This document shows, piece after piece, positions 8,429 through 15,623 of a stretch of DNA of 38,249 nucleotides. The DNA comes from Collinsella sp. (GTDB lineage Bacteria; Actinomycetota; Coriobacteriia; Coriobacteriales; Coriobacteriaceae), in contig JAHYYK010000021.1 in the NCBI GenBank assembly GCA_019425005.1, forward strand, positions 1-38,249. Direction: 5' to 3'. The notes beneath the pieces were generated by a model. That model was not told where the DNA came from, did not search any database, and saw only the letters and a list, made by a program, of their open reading frames with translations. Within the stretch, counting starts at the first letter, position 1. Every line of letters starts with the position of its first letter. A program made the position numbers and the translations under genes.

Positions 8429-8470
8429 AAGCGGGCCGCGCCGGAAATCCCCGGCGCGGCCCGCTTTTTT
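8429..8470 (+). terminator. Rho-independent terminator of the dehydrogenase gene
   Basis: A perfect 14-bp GC stem, GCGGGCCGCGCCGG (8431-8444) with CCGGCGCGGCCCGC (8451-8464), closes a six-base loop and is followed by six T residues. It also separates this gene from the convergent SIS gene. Confidence 0.9.
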
Positions 8471-8519
8471 GACTCGCGCTGCGCCCTTGCGAATCGAAGG
8501 TGAATGGTTTTCCCGTTAC

Positions 8520-9488
8520 TTAGTACTGCTCGATGCCCATGTAGCGACGAACCTCGGGGCTGTGGTCGAACACCTTGCCGCGGGCGGCGCGCAGCTCGCA
8601 GCTCATCGCGTAGAAGAAGATCGGCTCCAAGAACGAACGCACGCTGGCGGGCACGTCGCCCAGGCCGTACTCGAGCGCATCGAGTACCATGACCGTATCG
8701 GTGTGCGTGTTGAGGAACGCAAGTGCGCGCTCCTCCATGGGGCGGCACTCACCCGATCCGAGCTGCACAAAGTAGAACACGCCGGGCTCGGTGGCCTCGA
8801 AGGGACCGTGGAAGTACTCGCCGGAATGGATGTAGCAGCAGTGCTGCCACTGCATCTCCATGAGCGAACAGATGGCCATAGCGTAGGTCTGGCTAAAGTT
8901 GGGGCCGGATCCCAGGATATAGAAGAACTTGTGCTGCTGGCAGAGCTCGGCAAAGTGATCGCCCAGCTCGGCGTTGACCTTCTCGCGGGCGGCGGGCAGC
9001 AGCGCGTCCATCTGCTTAAGGCCGGCGTAGATGTCGGCGAGCGCCTCGTAGCCCTCCTGCTGGTCGAGCAGCTCGGCAGCCATTAGCACGCCAATGCCCT
9101 GCGGGACCTCGGCCTGCGACTCGCCCTTGCCCCACGGATAGACCCAGGTGGTCCACTTGCCGTTGTCGATCTTTGAGCCCTCGCAGTCGGTGAGGGCAAC
9201 GACCTCGGCGCCGGCTGCCAGCGCCATCTCGCAACCGTCGACGACCTCCTGCGTATTGCCGCTGTGGCTGCAGGCGATGACGAGTGACTTCTCGCCAAGA
9301 CTCTTGGGGGCCATCAGGCAAAACTCGCGCGCCGTGTAAACCGTCGAGGTAAACGTGGTCGCCTCGCGCTTGAGCAGCTCGTTGGCCGGCATCAGGTCGA
9401 TCATCGAACCGCCGCAGGCGATCCAAAAGACATTCTCGACCTTGCCCTTGCGCTCGATAATTTCCTGAATCAGATCATGTGCGTTCAT
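8520..9488 (-). CDS. SIS-domain protein 1, fructosamine-6-phosphate deglycase-like (FrlB/GfrF/FraB type)
   Basis: This 322-residue two-SIS-domain protein is of the type that hydrolyses 6-phosphorylated Amadori compounds to glucose 6-phosphate and a free amino acid. SIS domain 1 includes ACGGSMIDL near residue 25 and the phosphosugar loop SHSGNTQE near 74-81. SIS domain 2 includes LGSGPN near 192. Glu211 (SLMEMQWQ) and His227 (GEYFHGPFE) are sixteen residues apart, the spacing I recall for the catalytic pair of Salmonella FraB. The C-terminus ends RRYMGIEQY. AAGGAGG precedes the ATG. It lies downstream of a GntR gene on the same strand, with operator-like direct repeats in between. The exact substrate cannot be read. 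Confidence 0.82.
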   Translation of the reverse strand: MNAHDLIQEIIERKGKVENVFWIACGGSMIDLMPANELLKREATTFTSTVYTAREFCLMAPKSLGEKSLVIACSHSGNTQEVVDGCEMALAAGAEVVALTDCEGSKIDNGKWTTWVYPWGKGESQAEVPQGIGVLMAAELLDQQEGYEALADIYAGLKQMDALLPAAREKVNAELGDHFAELCQQHKFFYILGSGPNFSQTYAMAICSLMEMQWQHCCYIHSGEYFHGPFEATEPGVFYFVQLGSGECRPMEERALAFLNTHTDTVMVLDALEYGLGDVPASVRSFLEPIFFYAMSCELRAARGKVFDHSPEVRRYMGIEQY

Positions 9489-9543
9489 GCTGATGCTCCT
9501 CCTTGTGTGGTGGCTTTTGGTGACGGCTGCTCGTACCTGCGGT

Positions 9544-9623
9544 CGTTCTATGTTGTCCTATTTATAGCACGCAAGCTGTCGTGGGTGAAGTCATTTCGCC
9601 AAACTTGTTCTATGTTGTTCTAT
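9544..9623. promoter_or_regulatory. Paired direct-repeat operator upstream of SIS gene 1
   Basis: GTTCTATGTTGTCCTAT at 9545-9561 and GTTCTATGTTGTTCTAT at 9607-9623 differ at one base and are 62 bases apart. Each is itself a direct repeat of TTCTAT (second unit TCCTAT in the first site) with ten-base phasing. They flank the predicted promoter and lie between the GntR gene and its probable SIS target, so they are good candidate binding sites for that regulator. Confidence 0.6.
9561..9589 (-). promoter_or_regulatory. Promoter of SIS gene 1
   Basis: On the minus strand TTCACC (9589-9584) and TATAAA (9566-9561) have a 17-base spacer. The first TTCTAT-type operator repeat abuts the -10 on its downstream side, which is where a repressor would block initiation. 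Consensus-based prediction. Confidence 0.5.
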
Positions 9624-9632
9624 CTGTGGACG

Positions 9633-10400
9633 TTAGATGTCAAACACGTAGCGCGAGCCAACGATCTTTTGACGACCGAGCAGTAGGGGCCGCTCGTCCG
9701 CATCGGTAAAGTACGCCTCCATATAAAAGAGCGGCTCGCCGACCGGCACCTCCAGCAGCGGGGCCGCCTGAGCATCGGCAAGCGCAATCTCCACGGTGCA
9801 GGGATCGGACTTGAGCGGCGCGCGGCCCGAATGCTCTGCAACGAGCGCAAAGATCGAGTTATCGGCGAGGTCTTTATCGGCAAGCGTCTGCAGGTAGGGA
9901 TGGTCGGCGAGCACAAAGGCGTTGTTCTCGAGCATGACGGGCACGCCGTCGGCCGTGCGCACGCGCTCGACCACGATAAGCTCACAGCCGGGTTCCACCC
10001 CAAAAAACGCCGCATCCTCGTGCGTCGCTGCGACCACCGTGCGCGACACCAGACGCGCACCCGGCACCATGTCGTTGGCAGCACAACCCTCGGTAAAGCT
10101 CTGGACGTCACCCTTCTGGCGAATCTTGCGCTTGAGCTTGGGAGCGCACACAAAGGTACCCCTCCCCTGCTGGCGGCTGAGATACCCCGCACGCGACAGC
10201 TCCTCGATGGCGCGGCGCACGGTGATGCGTCCCACGCCGTAGGACTTCGCGAGCTCCATCTCGGAAGGAATACGCGAGCCGGCCGCGTACACGCCGCGCG
10301 CGATCTCGCCCTTTAGGTCGTCCATAACCTGCTGGTACAGCGGCACGGCGGACACCTCGGCGCGCTCGGAACGTTCGGTCTTGCTATCGGCTGCCATCAT
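9633..10400 (-). CDS. GntR-family (HutC/UTRA) regulator 1
   Basis: This 255-residue repressor-type regulator has an N-terminal winged helix (about 20-90) with PLYQQVMDDLKGEI, SRIPSEMELAKSYGV and the recognition segment RITVRRAIEELS, followed by GRGTFV. The C-terminal UTRA effector domain (about 105-250) would bind a phosphosugar or related ligand. Its ATG overlaps the stop of recQ as TAATG, implying translational coupling and a recQ-gntR transcript. A second ATG follows immediately. The downstream gene is SIS gene 1, with the direct-repeat operator between them, so local control of that deglycase is the simplest role. It is close to regulator 2 in sequence (both keep LYQQ and VGSRYV). Confidence 0.88.
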   Translation of the reverse strand: MMAADSKTERSERAEVSAVPLYQQVMDDLKGEIARGVYAAGSRIPSEMELAKSYGVGRITVRRAIEELSRAGYLSRQQGRGTFVCAPKLKRKIRQKGDVQSFTEGCAANDMVPGARLVSRTVVAATHEDAAFFGVEPGCELIVVERVRTADGVPVMLENNAFVLADHPYLQTLADKDLADNSIFALVAEHSGRAPLKSDPCTVEIALADAQAAPLLEVPVGEPLFYMEAYFTDADERPLLLGRQKIVGSRYVFDI

Positions 10401-12382
10401 TACGCTCCATCCCGCGCATGCTCGGACTCAAATTCTTCAATCGCCGCCATAAACTGCTCGCCAAAGGCGTCGGCCTTTTTCTCGCCGATACCGTTGACCC
10501 GGATAAGCTCCTCGCGTGTCTGAGGGCGCAAGCGGCACAGGCCGCGCAGTGCCTTGTCGGAAAAGACCATGTACGGCGCCATCTCCAGCTCGGTCGAGAT
10601 CTCCTTGCGCAGCGCACGCAGGCGCTCGAACAGCTCGGCATCGTCGCCCACGCGCGGGCGCTGATCCAGCTCAGCCTCCTCGCGCAGCAGATCCACCGCA
10701 CGGCGGGCACGGGCCGAGGCCTTGCGCTTGGACGCGCGACGTTTAACGGTAAAGGCGAACGCCTCATCCTCGACCTCGACGGCACGCGGGCCCAGCCCAA
10801 CGACCGGGTACTGCCCCTGCGAGGTGGCCAAATAACCGCGGCCGCACAGCTGACCGATGATGTCCTTGATGCGCCCGACCGATTCGCTCGACAGCTCACC
10901 GTAGCCGCGGTCCTCGTCCAGATGCATCTGGCGAATGCGCTCGGTGTTGCCGCCGTGGAGCACGTCGGCGATGAGCGACTTGCCAAAGCGCATGGGGCGC
11001 GTGGCCACATAGCGCACGGTGGCGCGGGCCATATCGGTGACGTCCTCGACCTCGAACTGCGTAAGGCAGTTGCTGCAGTTGCCGCAGCCCTCGGCCTCGT
11101 CCGTGGCGGTGCTGCCCGCACCAGCCGCTGCCGCATGCTCGGCCGCGGCCTCGTCGCCAAAGTAGCGCAGCATGTATTCGCGCAGGCAGCCGGTGGTATT
11201 GCAGTAGCCCTCCATCTGGCTGAGCAGACGATATCGATTCTGGAGCGCCCACGCGCGCTGCTCGTCGTCGAGCGCCTCGTCGGCCGCATCGCCGCGGTCG
11301 ATCAAAAAACGACGCATGCGAAAATCGTTGCCGTTCCACAGCAGGTGGCAGCTGGCCGGGTCGCCATCGCGACCGGCGCGGCCCGCCTCCTGGTAGTAGG
11401 CCTCGATGCTCTCGGGCACGTTGTTGTGAATCACGTAGCGCACGTTGGGCTTGTCGATGCCCATGCCAAAGGCGTTAGTGGCAACCATCACCTGAATATC
11501 GTCATCGATAAAGGCACGCTGGCTTTGGCGGCGGGCGTCGTTACCCATGCCGGCATGGTAACGACCAACGCGAATGCCGCTGGGGCCCAGCGCTTCGGCA
11601 AGCTCGCCTGCCAGCGCATCGACCGTCTTGCGGGTCGAGCAATACACGATGCCGCTCTCGCCCGAATGCGCGATCACATAATCGCGCACCCACGCGGCCT
11701 TGGCCTTGTCGCCCATCTCCTCGCAACCAAAGTAGAGGTTCTTGCGATCGAAGCCCGTCACTACCGTCGCGGGGTTTTGCAGGCCGAGCATCTGATGAAT
11801 GTCCGCACGCACGCGCTCGGTTGCCGTAGCGGTAAAGGCCGCCACGATGGGGCGCTGCGGCAGGGAATCGATAAACTCGCGAATCTGCAGGTAGGCGGGG
11901 CGGAAATCCTGTCCCCATTGGCTCACGCAGTGGGCCTCGTCAATGGCCACGAGCGGCACGCCAATGCCGCCGTCCGCTGCGGCCTCCTGCGCAAAGGCCA
12001 AAAAGCGCGGCTCGAGCAGGCGCTCGGGCGCCACGTACATAAGTTGGTAGCGGCCCTCGCGCGCCCGCTTGAGCACGGTGTTTTGCTGGGCCGGAGTAAG
12101 GCTGGAGTTGAGATAGCTGGGCCGCGCACCCGCCGCGAGCAACGCACGGGTCTGGTCCTCCATAAGCGACAGCAGCGGGCTCACCACAAAGGTGATACCG
12201 GGCAGCATGAGCGCGGGCACCTGGTAGCAAATGGACTTGCCGGCGCCCGTGGGCATAACGCCCAGCGCGTCGCAGCCGGCAAGGATCGCATCGACCATAC
12301 GGTCCTGCCCCGGGCGAAACGAGGTGTAGCCAAAATAGGCGCCGAGCGTGTCGAGCGCCGTCTGCTGCATGCTATCGGTCAT
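10400..12382 (-). CDS. recQ: ATP-dependent DNA helicase RecQ
   Basis: This 660-residue superfamily 2 3'-5' helicase acts in recombination and fork repair. Walker A is MPTGAGKS (Lys49), the DEAH box is at 148-151 followed by CVSQWGQDFRP, and motif VI is QEAGRAGRDG. The RecQ-C-terminal zinc region carries Cys in MEGYCNTTGC and CGNCSNC with an Ala-rich insert between them (about 415-435). An HRDC-like domain occupies the last 80 residues, with LIRVNGIGEKKADAFG. AGGAAA precedes the ATG; an in-frame ATG lies four codons later. The 3' end overlaps the GntR regulator gene. Confidence 0.95.
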   Translation of the reverse strand: MTDSMQQTALDTLGAYFGYTSFRPGQDRMVDAILAGCDALGVMPTGAGKSICYQVPALMLPGITFVVSPLLSLMEDQTRALLAAGARPSYLNSSLTPAQQNTVLKRAREGRYQLMYVAPERLLEPRFLAFAQEAAADGGIGVPLVAIDEAHCVSQWGQDFRPAYLQIREFIDSLPQRPIVAAFTATATERVRADIHQMLGLQNPATVVTGFDRKNLYFGCEEMGDKAKAAWVRDYVIAHSGESGIVYCSTRKTVDALAGELAEALGPSGIRVGRYHAGMGNDARRQSQRAFIDDDIQVMVATNAFGMGIDKPNVRYVIHNNVPESIEAYYQEAGRAGRDGDPASCHLLWNGNDFRMRRFLIDRGDAADEALDDEQRAWALQNRYRLLSQMEGYCNTTGCLREYMLRYFGDEAAAEHAAAAGAGSTATDEAEGCGNCSNCLTQFEVEDVTDMARATVRYVATRPMRFGKSLIADVLHGGNTERIRQMHLDEDRGYGELSSESVGRIKDIIGQLCGRGYLATSQGQYPVVGLGPRAVEVEDEAFAFTVKRRASKRKASARARRAVDLLREEAELDQRPRVGDDAELFERLRALRKEISTELEMAPYMVFSDKALRGLCRLRPQTREELIRVNGIGEKKADAFGEQFMAAIEEFESEHARDGA

Positions 12383-12481
12383 GGTTTCCTAACGTCCAAG
12401 TCATCTGCCGCCGATTATACGCCGCCACGCGGACCGGTGCCGCACGGCTGCCGGCCACGGGCGGCGCAATCCGAAAGGAAC

Positions 12482-12574
12482 GAGCGTGGATTTTTGGACA
12501 CTTTCCGGATGAGCGTGGATAATCTCCCACTTTGAGGCCGTAACCGAGCCAAAAACGGGAGATTTTCCACGCTC
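12482..12574. repeat. GAGCGTGG palindrome repeat, copy C (inverted)
   Basis: The core pairs GAGCGTGGATAATCTCCCAC (from 12511) with AACGGGAGATTTTCCACGCT (12554-12573). An extra unit, GAGCGTGGATTTTTGGACAC (from 12482), lies on the left. In copies A and B the extra units lie on the right, so this copy is in the opposite orientation. It sits upstream of recQ and downstream of GntR regulator 2. Confidence 0.78.
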
Positions 12575-12618
12575 ATTCTGCAGATTGCCGCTCTGGCGGG
12601 CTTGCGGCGTCGACCGGT

Positions 12619-12642
12619 CCGCCGTTCGTTAGAACGGCGGAA
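12619..12642. other. Perfect 10-bp hairpin after GntR regulator 2
   Basis: TCCGCCGTTC, a four-base loop and GAACGGCGGA form a perfect stem a few bases beyond the stop of the minus-strand GntR gene. No T-run follows on that strand, so it may be a weak or Rho-assisted terminator. Confidence 0.4.
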
Positions 12643-12648
12643 CCAACC

Positions 12649-13368
12649 CTACATGACCATAACGTAGCGCGATCCCACGTAGTACTGCTTACCCATCAGG
12701 ACCGGCTCGCCATTGGGGCCGATAAAGCCGGCACGCAGATTGAGCAGTGGATCGTGCGGAGCAATGCCCAACTCGGCCGCTTGCTCGGCGTTAGCGCGAA
12801 CGGCCTCGACCGTACGGTAGCCAACCGAGACAATCGGCGTTCCGCCAACACGCTCGACCTCGGCAAAAATCGACTTGTCCTCAAGATCGGCCGTCAACAG
12901 CTCACGGTATGTATCAAACGGCACAAAGATGTTTTCCTCAAAGATGGGCTCGCCGTCGGCCGTACGCACGCGCTTAATGTGCAGTAGCAGCGCGTCCTTC
13001 TGCAGGCCAAAGAACTCCATCTCGTTTTGACGTGCCGGCACAATCTGGCGATCGACCACGTGTGCACCCGCCTTCATGCCATTGTCGGCACACAGCGCGG
13101 TAAACGTCTGCAGCGTCGAGGCGTGGAACTGGCGGTTGATGTGCGGCGTGGAGACAAAGGTGCCGCGGCCCTGCTGCTTAACCAGGTAGCCATCGGAGCA
13201 CAGCTCCTCAACGGCGCGACGCACCGTAATGCGGCTTACCTCGTACTGCTCGGCAAGCTCAAGCTCGGACGGGATACGCTCCTTGGGTGCATAAACACCT
13301 TTCTCGATCGCATCCTTGATTTCGTCGTAAATCTGCTGGTAAAGTGGTGCATTTTTGGGTGCGGGCAT
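12649..13368 (-). CDS. GntR-family (HutC/UTRA) regulator 2
   Basis: This 239-residue regulator has a winged-helix domain (about 8-78) with PLYQQIYDEIKDAI, ERIPSELELAEQYEV and RITVRRAVEELCSDGYL, then GRGTFVSTP. A UTRA ligand domain follows (about 95-235), ending GKQYYVGSRYVMVM. The ribosome binding site is poor (GAGTGATC region). Its own promoter region has ACGTATATAACGT at 13406-13418, a motif also found at the PTS promoter (19440) and in near-match form at the EamA promoter (20713). Autoregulation and control of the PTS-deglycase operon are therefore the best inference. It is a separate unit from recQ, which starts after a repeat-containing gap. Confidence 0.88.
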   Translation of the reverse strand: MPAPKNAPLYQQIYDEIKDAIEKGVYAPKERIPSELELAEQYEVSRITVRRAVEELCSDGYLVKQQGRGTFVSTPHINRQFHASTLQTFTALCADNGMKAGAHVVDRQIVPARQNEMEFFGLQKDALLLHIKRVRTADGEPIFEENIFVPFDTYRELLTADLEDKSIFAEVERVGGTPIVSVGYRTVEAVRANAEQAAELGIAPHDPLLNLRAGFIGPNGEPVLMGKQYYVGSRYVMVM

Positions 13369-13405
13369 ATCTGATCACTCTTATCAAAATAGCGAAATAA
13401 CTAAT

Positions 13406-13418
13406 ACGTATATAACGT
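13406..13418. promoter_or_regulatory. ACGT-N5-ACGT operator upstream of GntR regulator 2
   Basis: ACGT-ATATA-ACGT lies in AT-rich DNA 38 bases before the regulator's ATG. The same half-sites and spacing occur at 19440-19452, with a one-base variant at 20713-20725. This is consistent with an autoregulated HutC-type repressor. Confidence 0.5.
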
Positions 13419-13472
13419 CTTTTTATATGTTATCTCAGTTTGATAAAACGATACACCACATACAGCAAATCC

Positions 13473-14480
13473 TTACTTGCCGTCGTCCTGCTGCAGACTG
13501 TCCTGCTCGCTGAGGCGCGCCTGCCTGCTGGCCATGCGCGCGGGCTTGTCGGGATCGGGTACGGCCGTGGGCATGGGCTCGTCGACATGACCGCCCCACC
13601 AGCCGCCCACGAAGTTGAGCGTGTGGAACACATTGATCACGGCGCCGGGATCAATATCGCACACCAGCTTGATAATGTCCTGGCTCTCGTAGGTCGAGAC
13701 AACGGCGTGCAGCAGATACATCTTTTCGCGGCTGTATCCGCCAATGACCTCGGCGCAGCTAATGCCATGCTGAAAATGGTCAACATAGGCTGTCATGACC
13801 TCGTCTGCCTTGCGTGTCGTGATCTGCAGCGTCACACGGTCGTAGCGTCGGTAGAAACTGTCGATGGTCTTGGTCGAAATAAACTGGAACACGATGGAAT
13901 ACGCCGCATTGTCCCAGCCAAACATAAAGCCAAAGATCGCCAGGATAGCGCAGTTAAAGCCAAAGATGACGCCCCAGATGGTCTTGCCTGTATGGTTGGA
14001 AACCCACAGCGCGATAAAGTCGGTGCCGCCGGTGGATGCGCCGGACTTAAGCGCGATGGCGGCGCCCAGGCCCGAGACCACGCCGCCAAAGATGATGAGC
14101 ATGATCTTGTCGCCCAAAAACGGGGCGAAGTGAAAGATGTTGAGGAACAGCGACGAGAGCATGACCTGCATCATCGAGAAGATGACGAAGCGCTTGCTGA
14201 TGCCGCTCCAGCAAAGGAGCGCCACGGGGATGTTGAGCGCGAGCATGCCGAGCGAGATGTCGATATGAACGCCGCCGAGCGAGGTGACGCGATCGAGCAG
14301 GACCGCGACGCCGGTGAGGCCGCTCGGAAGCAGGTCGGCGGGGCGAATGAACGCCTGAATCAGAAATGTCTGGAGAACGGCGGAGATGGTGACCGCCACG
14401 GCAGTAATGGCGCGGCGGACGATGGTGAGACGGCCGAGCACGAGCACGCGGTCCGTGAGCTGATCGATGGCGTTCGCCAC
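13473..14480 (-). CDS. YitT-family membrane protein with DUF2179 domain
   Basis: This 335-residue protein has about five hydrophobic segments in residues 15-215 followed by a cytosolic DUF2179-type domain (about 220-285, with YDRVTLQITTRKADEV and YSREKMYLLHAVVS). That is the YitT/YqfU architecture. The molecular role of this family is not established, and it is often described as a transporter-like protein. A GGxTDF motif (STGGTDFIALW) lies in the membrane part. The start is GTG at 14480, preceded by AAAGGAG with five-base spacing. The last 45 residues, with a GGWWGGHVDEP stretch and a polar tail, go beyond the usual domain end. Confidence 0.85.
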   Translation of the reverse strand: MANAIDQLTDRVLVLGRLTIVRRAITAVAVTISAVLQTFLIQAFIRPADLLPSGLTGVAVLLDRVTSLGGVHIDISLGMLALNIPVALLCWSGISKRFVIFSMMQVMLSSLFLNIFHFAPFLGDKIMLIIFGGVVSGLGAAIALKSGASTGGTDFIALWVSNHTGKTIWGVIFGFNCAILAIFGFMFGWDNAAYSIVFQFISTKTIDSFYRRYDRVTLQITTRKADEVMTAYVDHFQHGISCAEVIGGYSREKMYLLHAVVSTYESQDIIKLVCDIDPGAVINVFHTLNFVGGWWGGHVDEPMPTAVPDPDKPARMASRQARLSEQDSLQQDDGK

Positions 14481-14833
14481 GTAGGCTCCTTTCGAAGGCA
14501 GATGTAATTGTGGGGCATGCCGGCGATTGTAGCATGGAGCGCGAGAGGGCGCTTCAATTCACCCTCTCTCGACAACCAAAACGAGCCAGCAGCTCCCCAA
14601 CCAAAGAGCCAAATTCTAAGTGAGTAGACTTTTCGCGATCTACCAAGCGCACTCAAAACAGCCACCTCTCCGACCTGCGGTTTTACTAAGGCAGATACGC
14701 TTTGTGCTCGGCATGTGCCAAAAAGTCTACTCACTTAGTCCGAGTCGAAGCCAAACGGATCTAAATCGAAGCCAAAATGAGCCAATCCACCGCAAGAGAC
14801 GTGTGAATCCGCACTTCTTGCGGCGAATTGACG
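14481..14833. other. 353-bp intergenic region holding an inverted-repeat element
   Basis: The region lies between the HAD gene's 3' end and the YitT gene's 5' end. It holds the 123-bp inverted-repeat element at 14616-14738 and two minor hairpins: CGAGAGGG with CCCTCTCTCG around 14542-14571, and CCGCAAGA with TCTTGCGG at 14790-14823. The second hairpin sits just past the HAD stop. I see no gene. Confidence 0.5.
14616..14738. repeat. MITE-like element with perfect 18-bp terminal inverted repeats
   Basis: CTAAGTGAGTAGACTTTT (14616-14633) is exactly complementary to AAAAGTCTACTCACTTAG (14721-14738). The 87 bases between them contain no open frame. No target duplication is obvious at the ends. 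A perfect terminal inverted repeat without coding capacity suggests a non-autonomous mobile element or a large structured repeat. Confidence 0.65.
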
Positions 14834-15463
14834 CTACAAAGCGGTCAGAATGTCGGCGAGGTTGTCGATGACGGCGTCGGCTCCCGTTTGGTCCAGGTTA
14901 ACGCCCTCGTGCGGACGCAGCGCCAGGACGCGCGCGCCGGAGCACTTACCGGCCTCGATGCCCAAAGGCGAGTCCTCGATAACCAGGCACTCGGCAGGCT
15001 CCACCCCCAGCGCCTCCATGGCACGCAGGTAGATCTCGGGGTCGGGCTTAAACGCACTGCACTCGTGACCGCTGATGGTGTAGTCCAGCACGTCGGCGAT
15101 ACCGGCAATCTCCACCAGCTCGTCAATGAGCTCGCGATAGGACGAGCTCGCGATGGCGCACTTCACGCCGCGCTCGTGCAGCTTGCGCATCACCGGCTCC
15201 GTCTGCTCGTTGAGAAGCTCGGCATACGGAACGGGGTGGTCCGGGCTGTAGACCTGCTTGTACTCCACGCGCAGGCGCTCGCGCAGCTCAACATCGTCGG
15301 GCACCAGCGCCTTCCAAATGGCGGGCTCGTTAGACCCCGAAAGATCGGGGATCTCGTCAAAGTGGAAGCCCTTCTCTTCCATAAATGCCACGCGGCGACG
15401 GTTGTAGAACCACTCGGTATCGACCAGCACGCCGTCCATGTCAAACAGCACTGCCTTGATCAT
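14834..15463 (-). CDS. HAD-superfamily phosphatase/phosphoglucomutase-like protein
   Basis: This 209-residue HAD subfamily IA protein has the nucleophile motif DMDGVLVDTE (Asp8, Asp10), motif II in IASSSYRE, the motif III Lys in FKPDPEIYL and the acidic motif IEDSPLGIEA. The helical cap (about 15-85) matches beta-phosphoglucomutase or sugar-phosphate phosphatase relatives. The start at 15463 follows GGGAGGAG; an ATG two codons earlier abuts the ribosome binding site. It is the last gene after PTS-EIIAB-EIIC-EIID-SIS on this strand, but a terminator and a repeat separate it from the SIS gene, so operon membership is uncertain. A role in removing or interconverting sugar phosphates is inferred. 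Confidence 0.85.
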   Translation of the reverse strand: MIKAVLFDMDGVLVDTEWFYNRRRVAFMEEKGFHFDEIPDLSGSNEPAIWKALVPDDVELRERLRVEYKQVYSPDHPVPYAELLNEQTEPVMRKLHERGVKCAIASSSYRELIDELVEIAGIADVLDYTISGHECSAFKPDPEIYLRAMEALGVEPAECLVIEDSPLGIEAGKCSGARVLALRPHEGVNLDQTGADAVIDNLADILTAL

Positions 15464-15477
15464 ACGCATCTCCTCCC

Positions 15478-15514
15478 ACCTGCCAAAAAGGGACAGGTTT
15501 ATTTTGGTAGGTTT
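15478..15514. repeat. GGGACAGG (REP-like) hairpin, copy b
   Basis: ACCTGCCAAAA (15478-15488) pairs with TTTTGGTAGGT (15502-15512) around a loop containing GGGACAGG. It is nearly identical, in inverted orientation, to the second hairpin at 4000-4038, and the flanking CCCAGATTAAACC is conserved too. It lies immediately upstream of the HAD ribosome binding site. Confidence 0.75.
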
Positions 15515-15557
15515 AATCTGGGGTTTTGCGACACGACAGACACGCCCTCCCCAGAGC

Positions 15558-15589
15558 AAAAAAGGGGACGGGGCGCAAACCCCATCCCC
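15558..15589 (-). terminator. Terminator after SIS gene 2
   Basis: Read on the minus strand, GGGGATGGGG, a six-base loop and CCCCGTCCCC form a ten-base stem with one G-T pair, followed by six T residues. It lies about 35 bases beyond the stop of SIS gene 2 and should end the PTS-deglycase transcript, at least partly, before the HAD gene. Confidence 0.8.
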
Positions 15590-15623
15590 TCTCAATCAAC
15601 CCGTAAGGTCTACTTACTTGTGA

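Noticed and set aside
10418..12535. 705-codon open frame on the plus strand
   Set aside because: It is antisense to recQ, whose helicase motifs are complete; the frame shows no domain and has a typical antisense composition.
15464..15623. HAD gene as a certain member of the PTS operon
   Set aside because: A strong terminator with six T residues and a REP-like hairpin lie between SIS gene 2 and the HAD gene, so only partial readthrough can be supposed.
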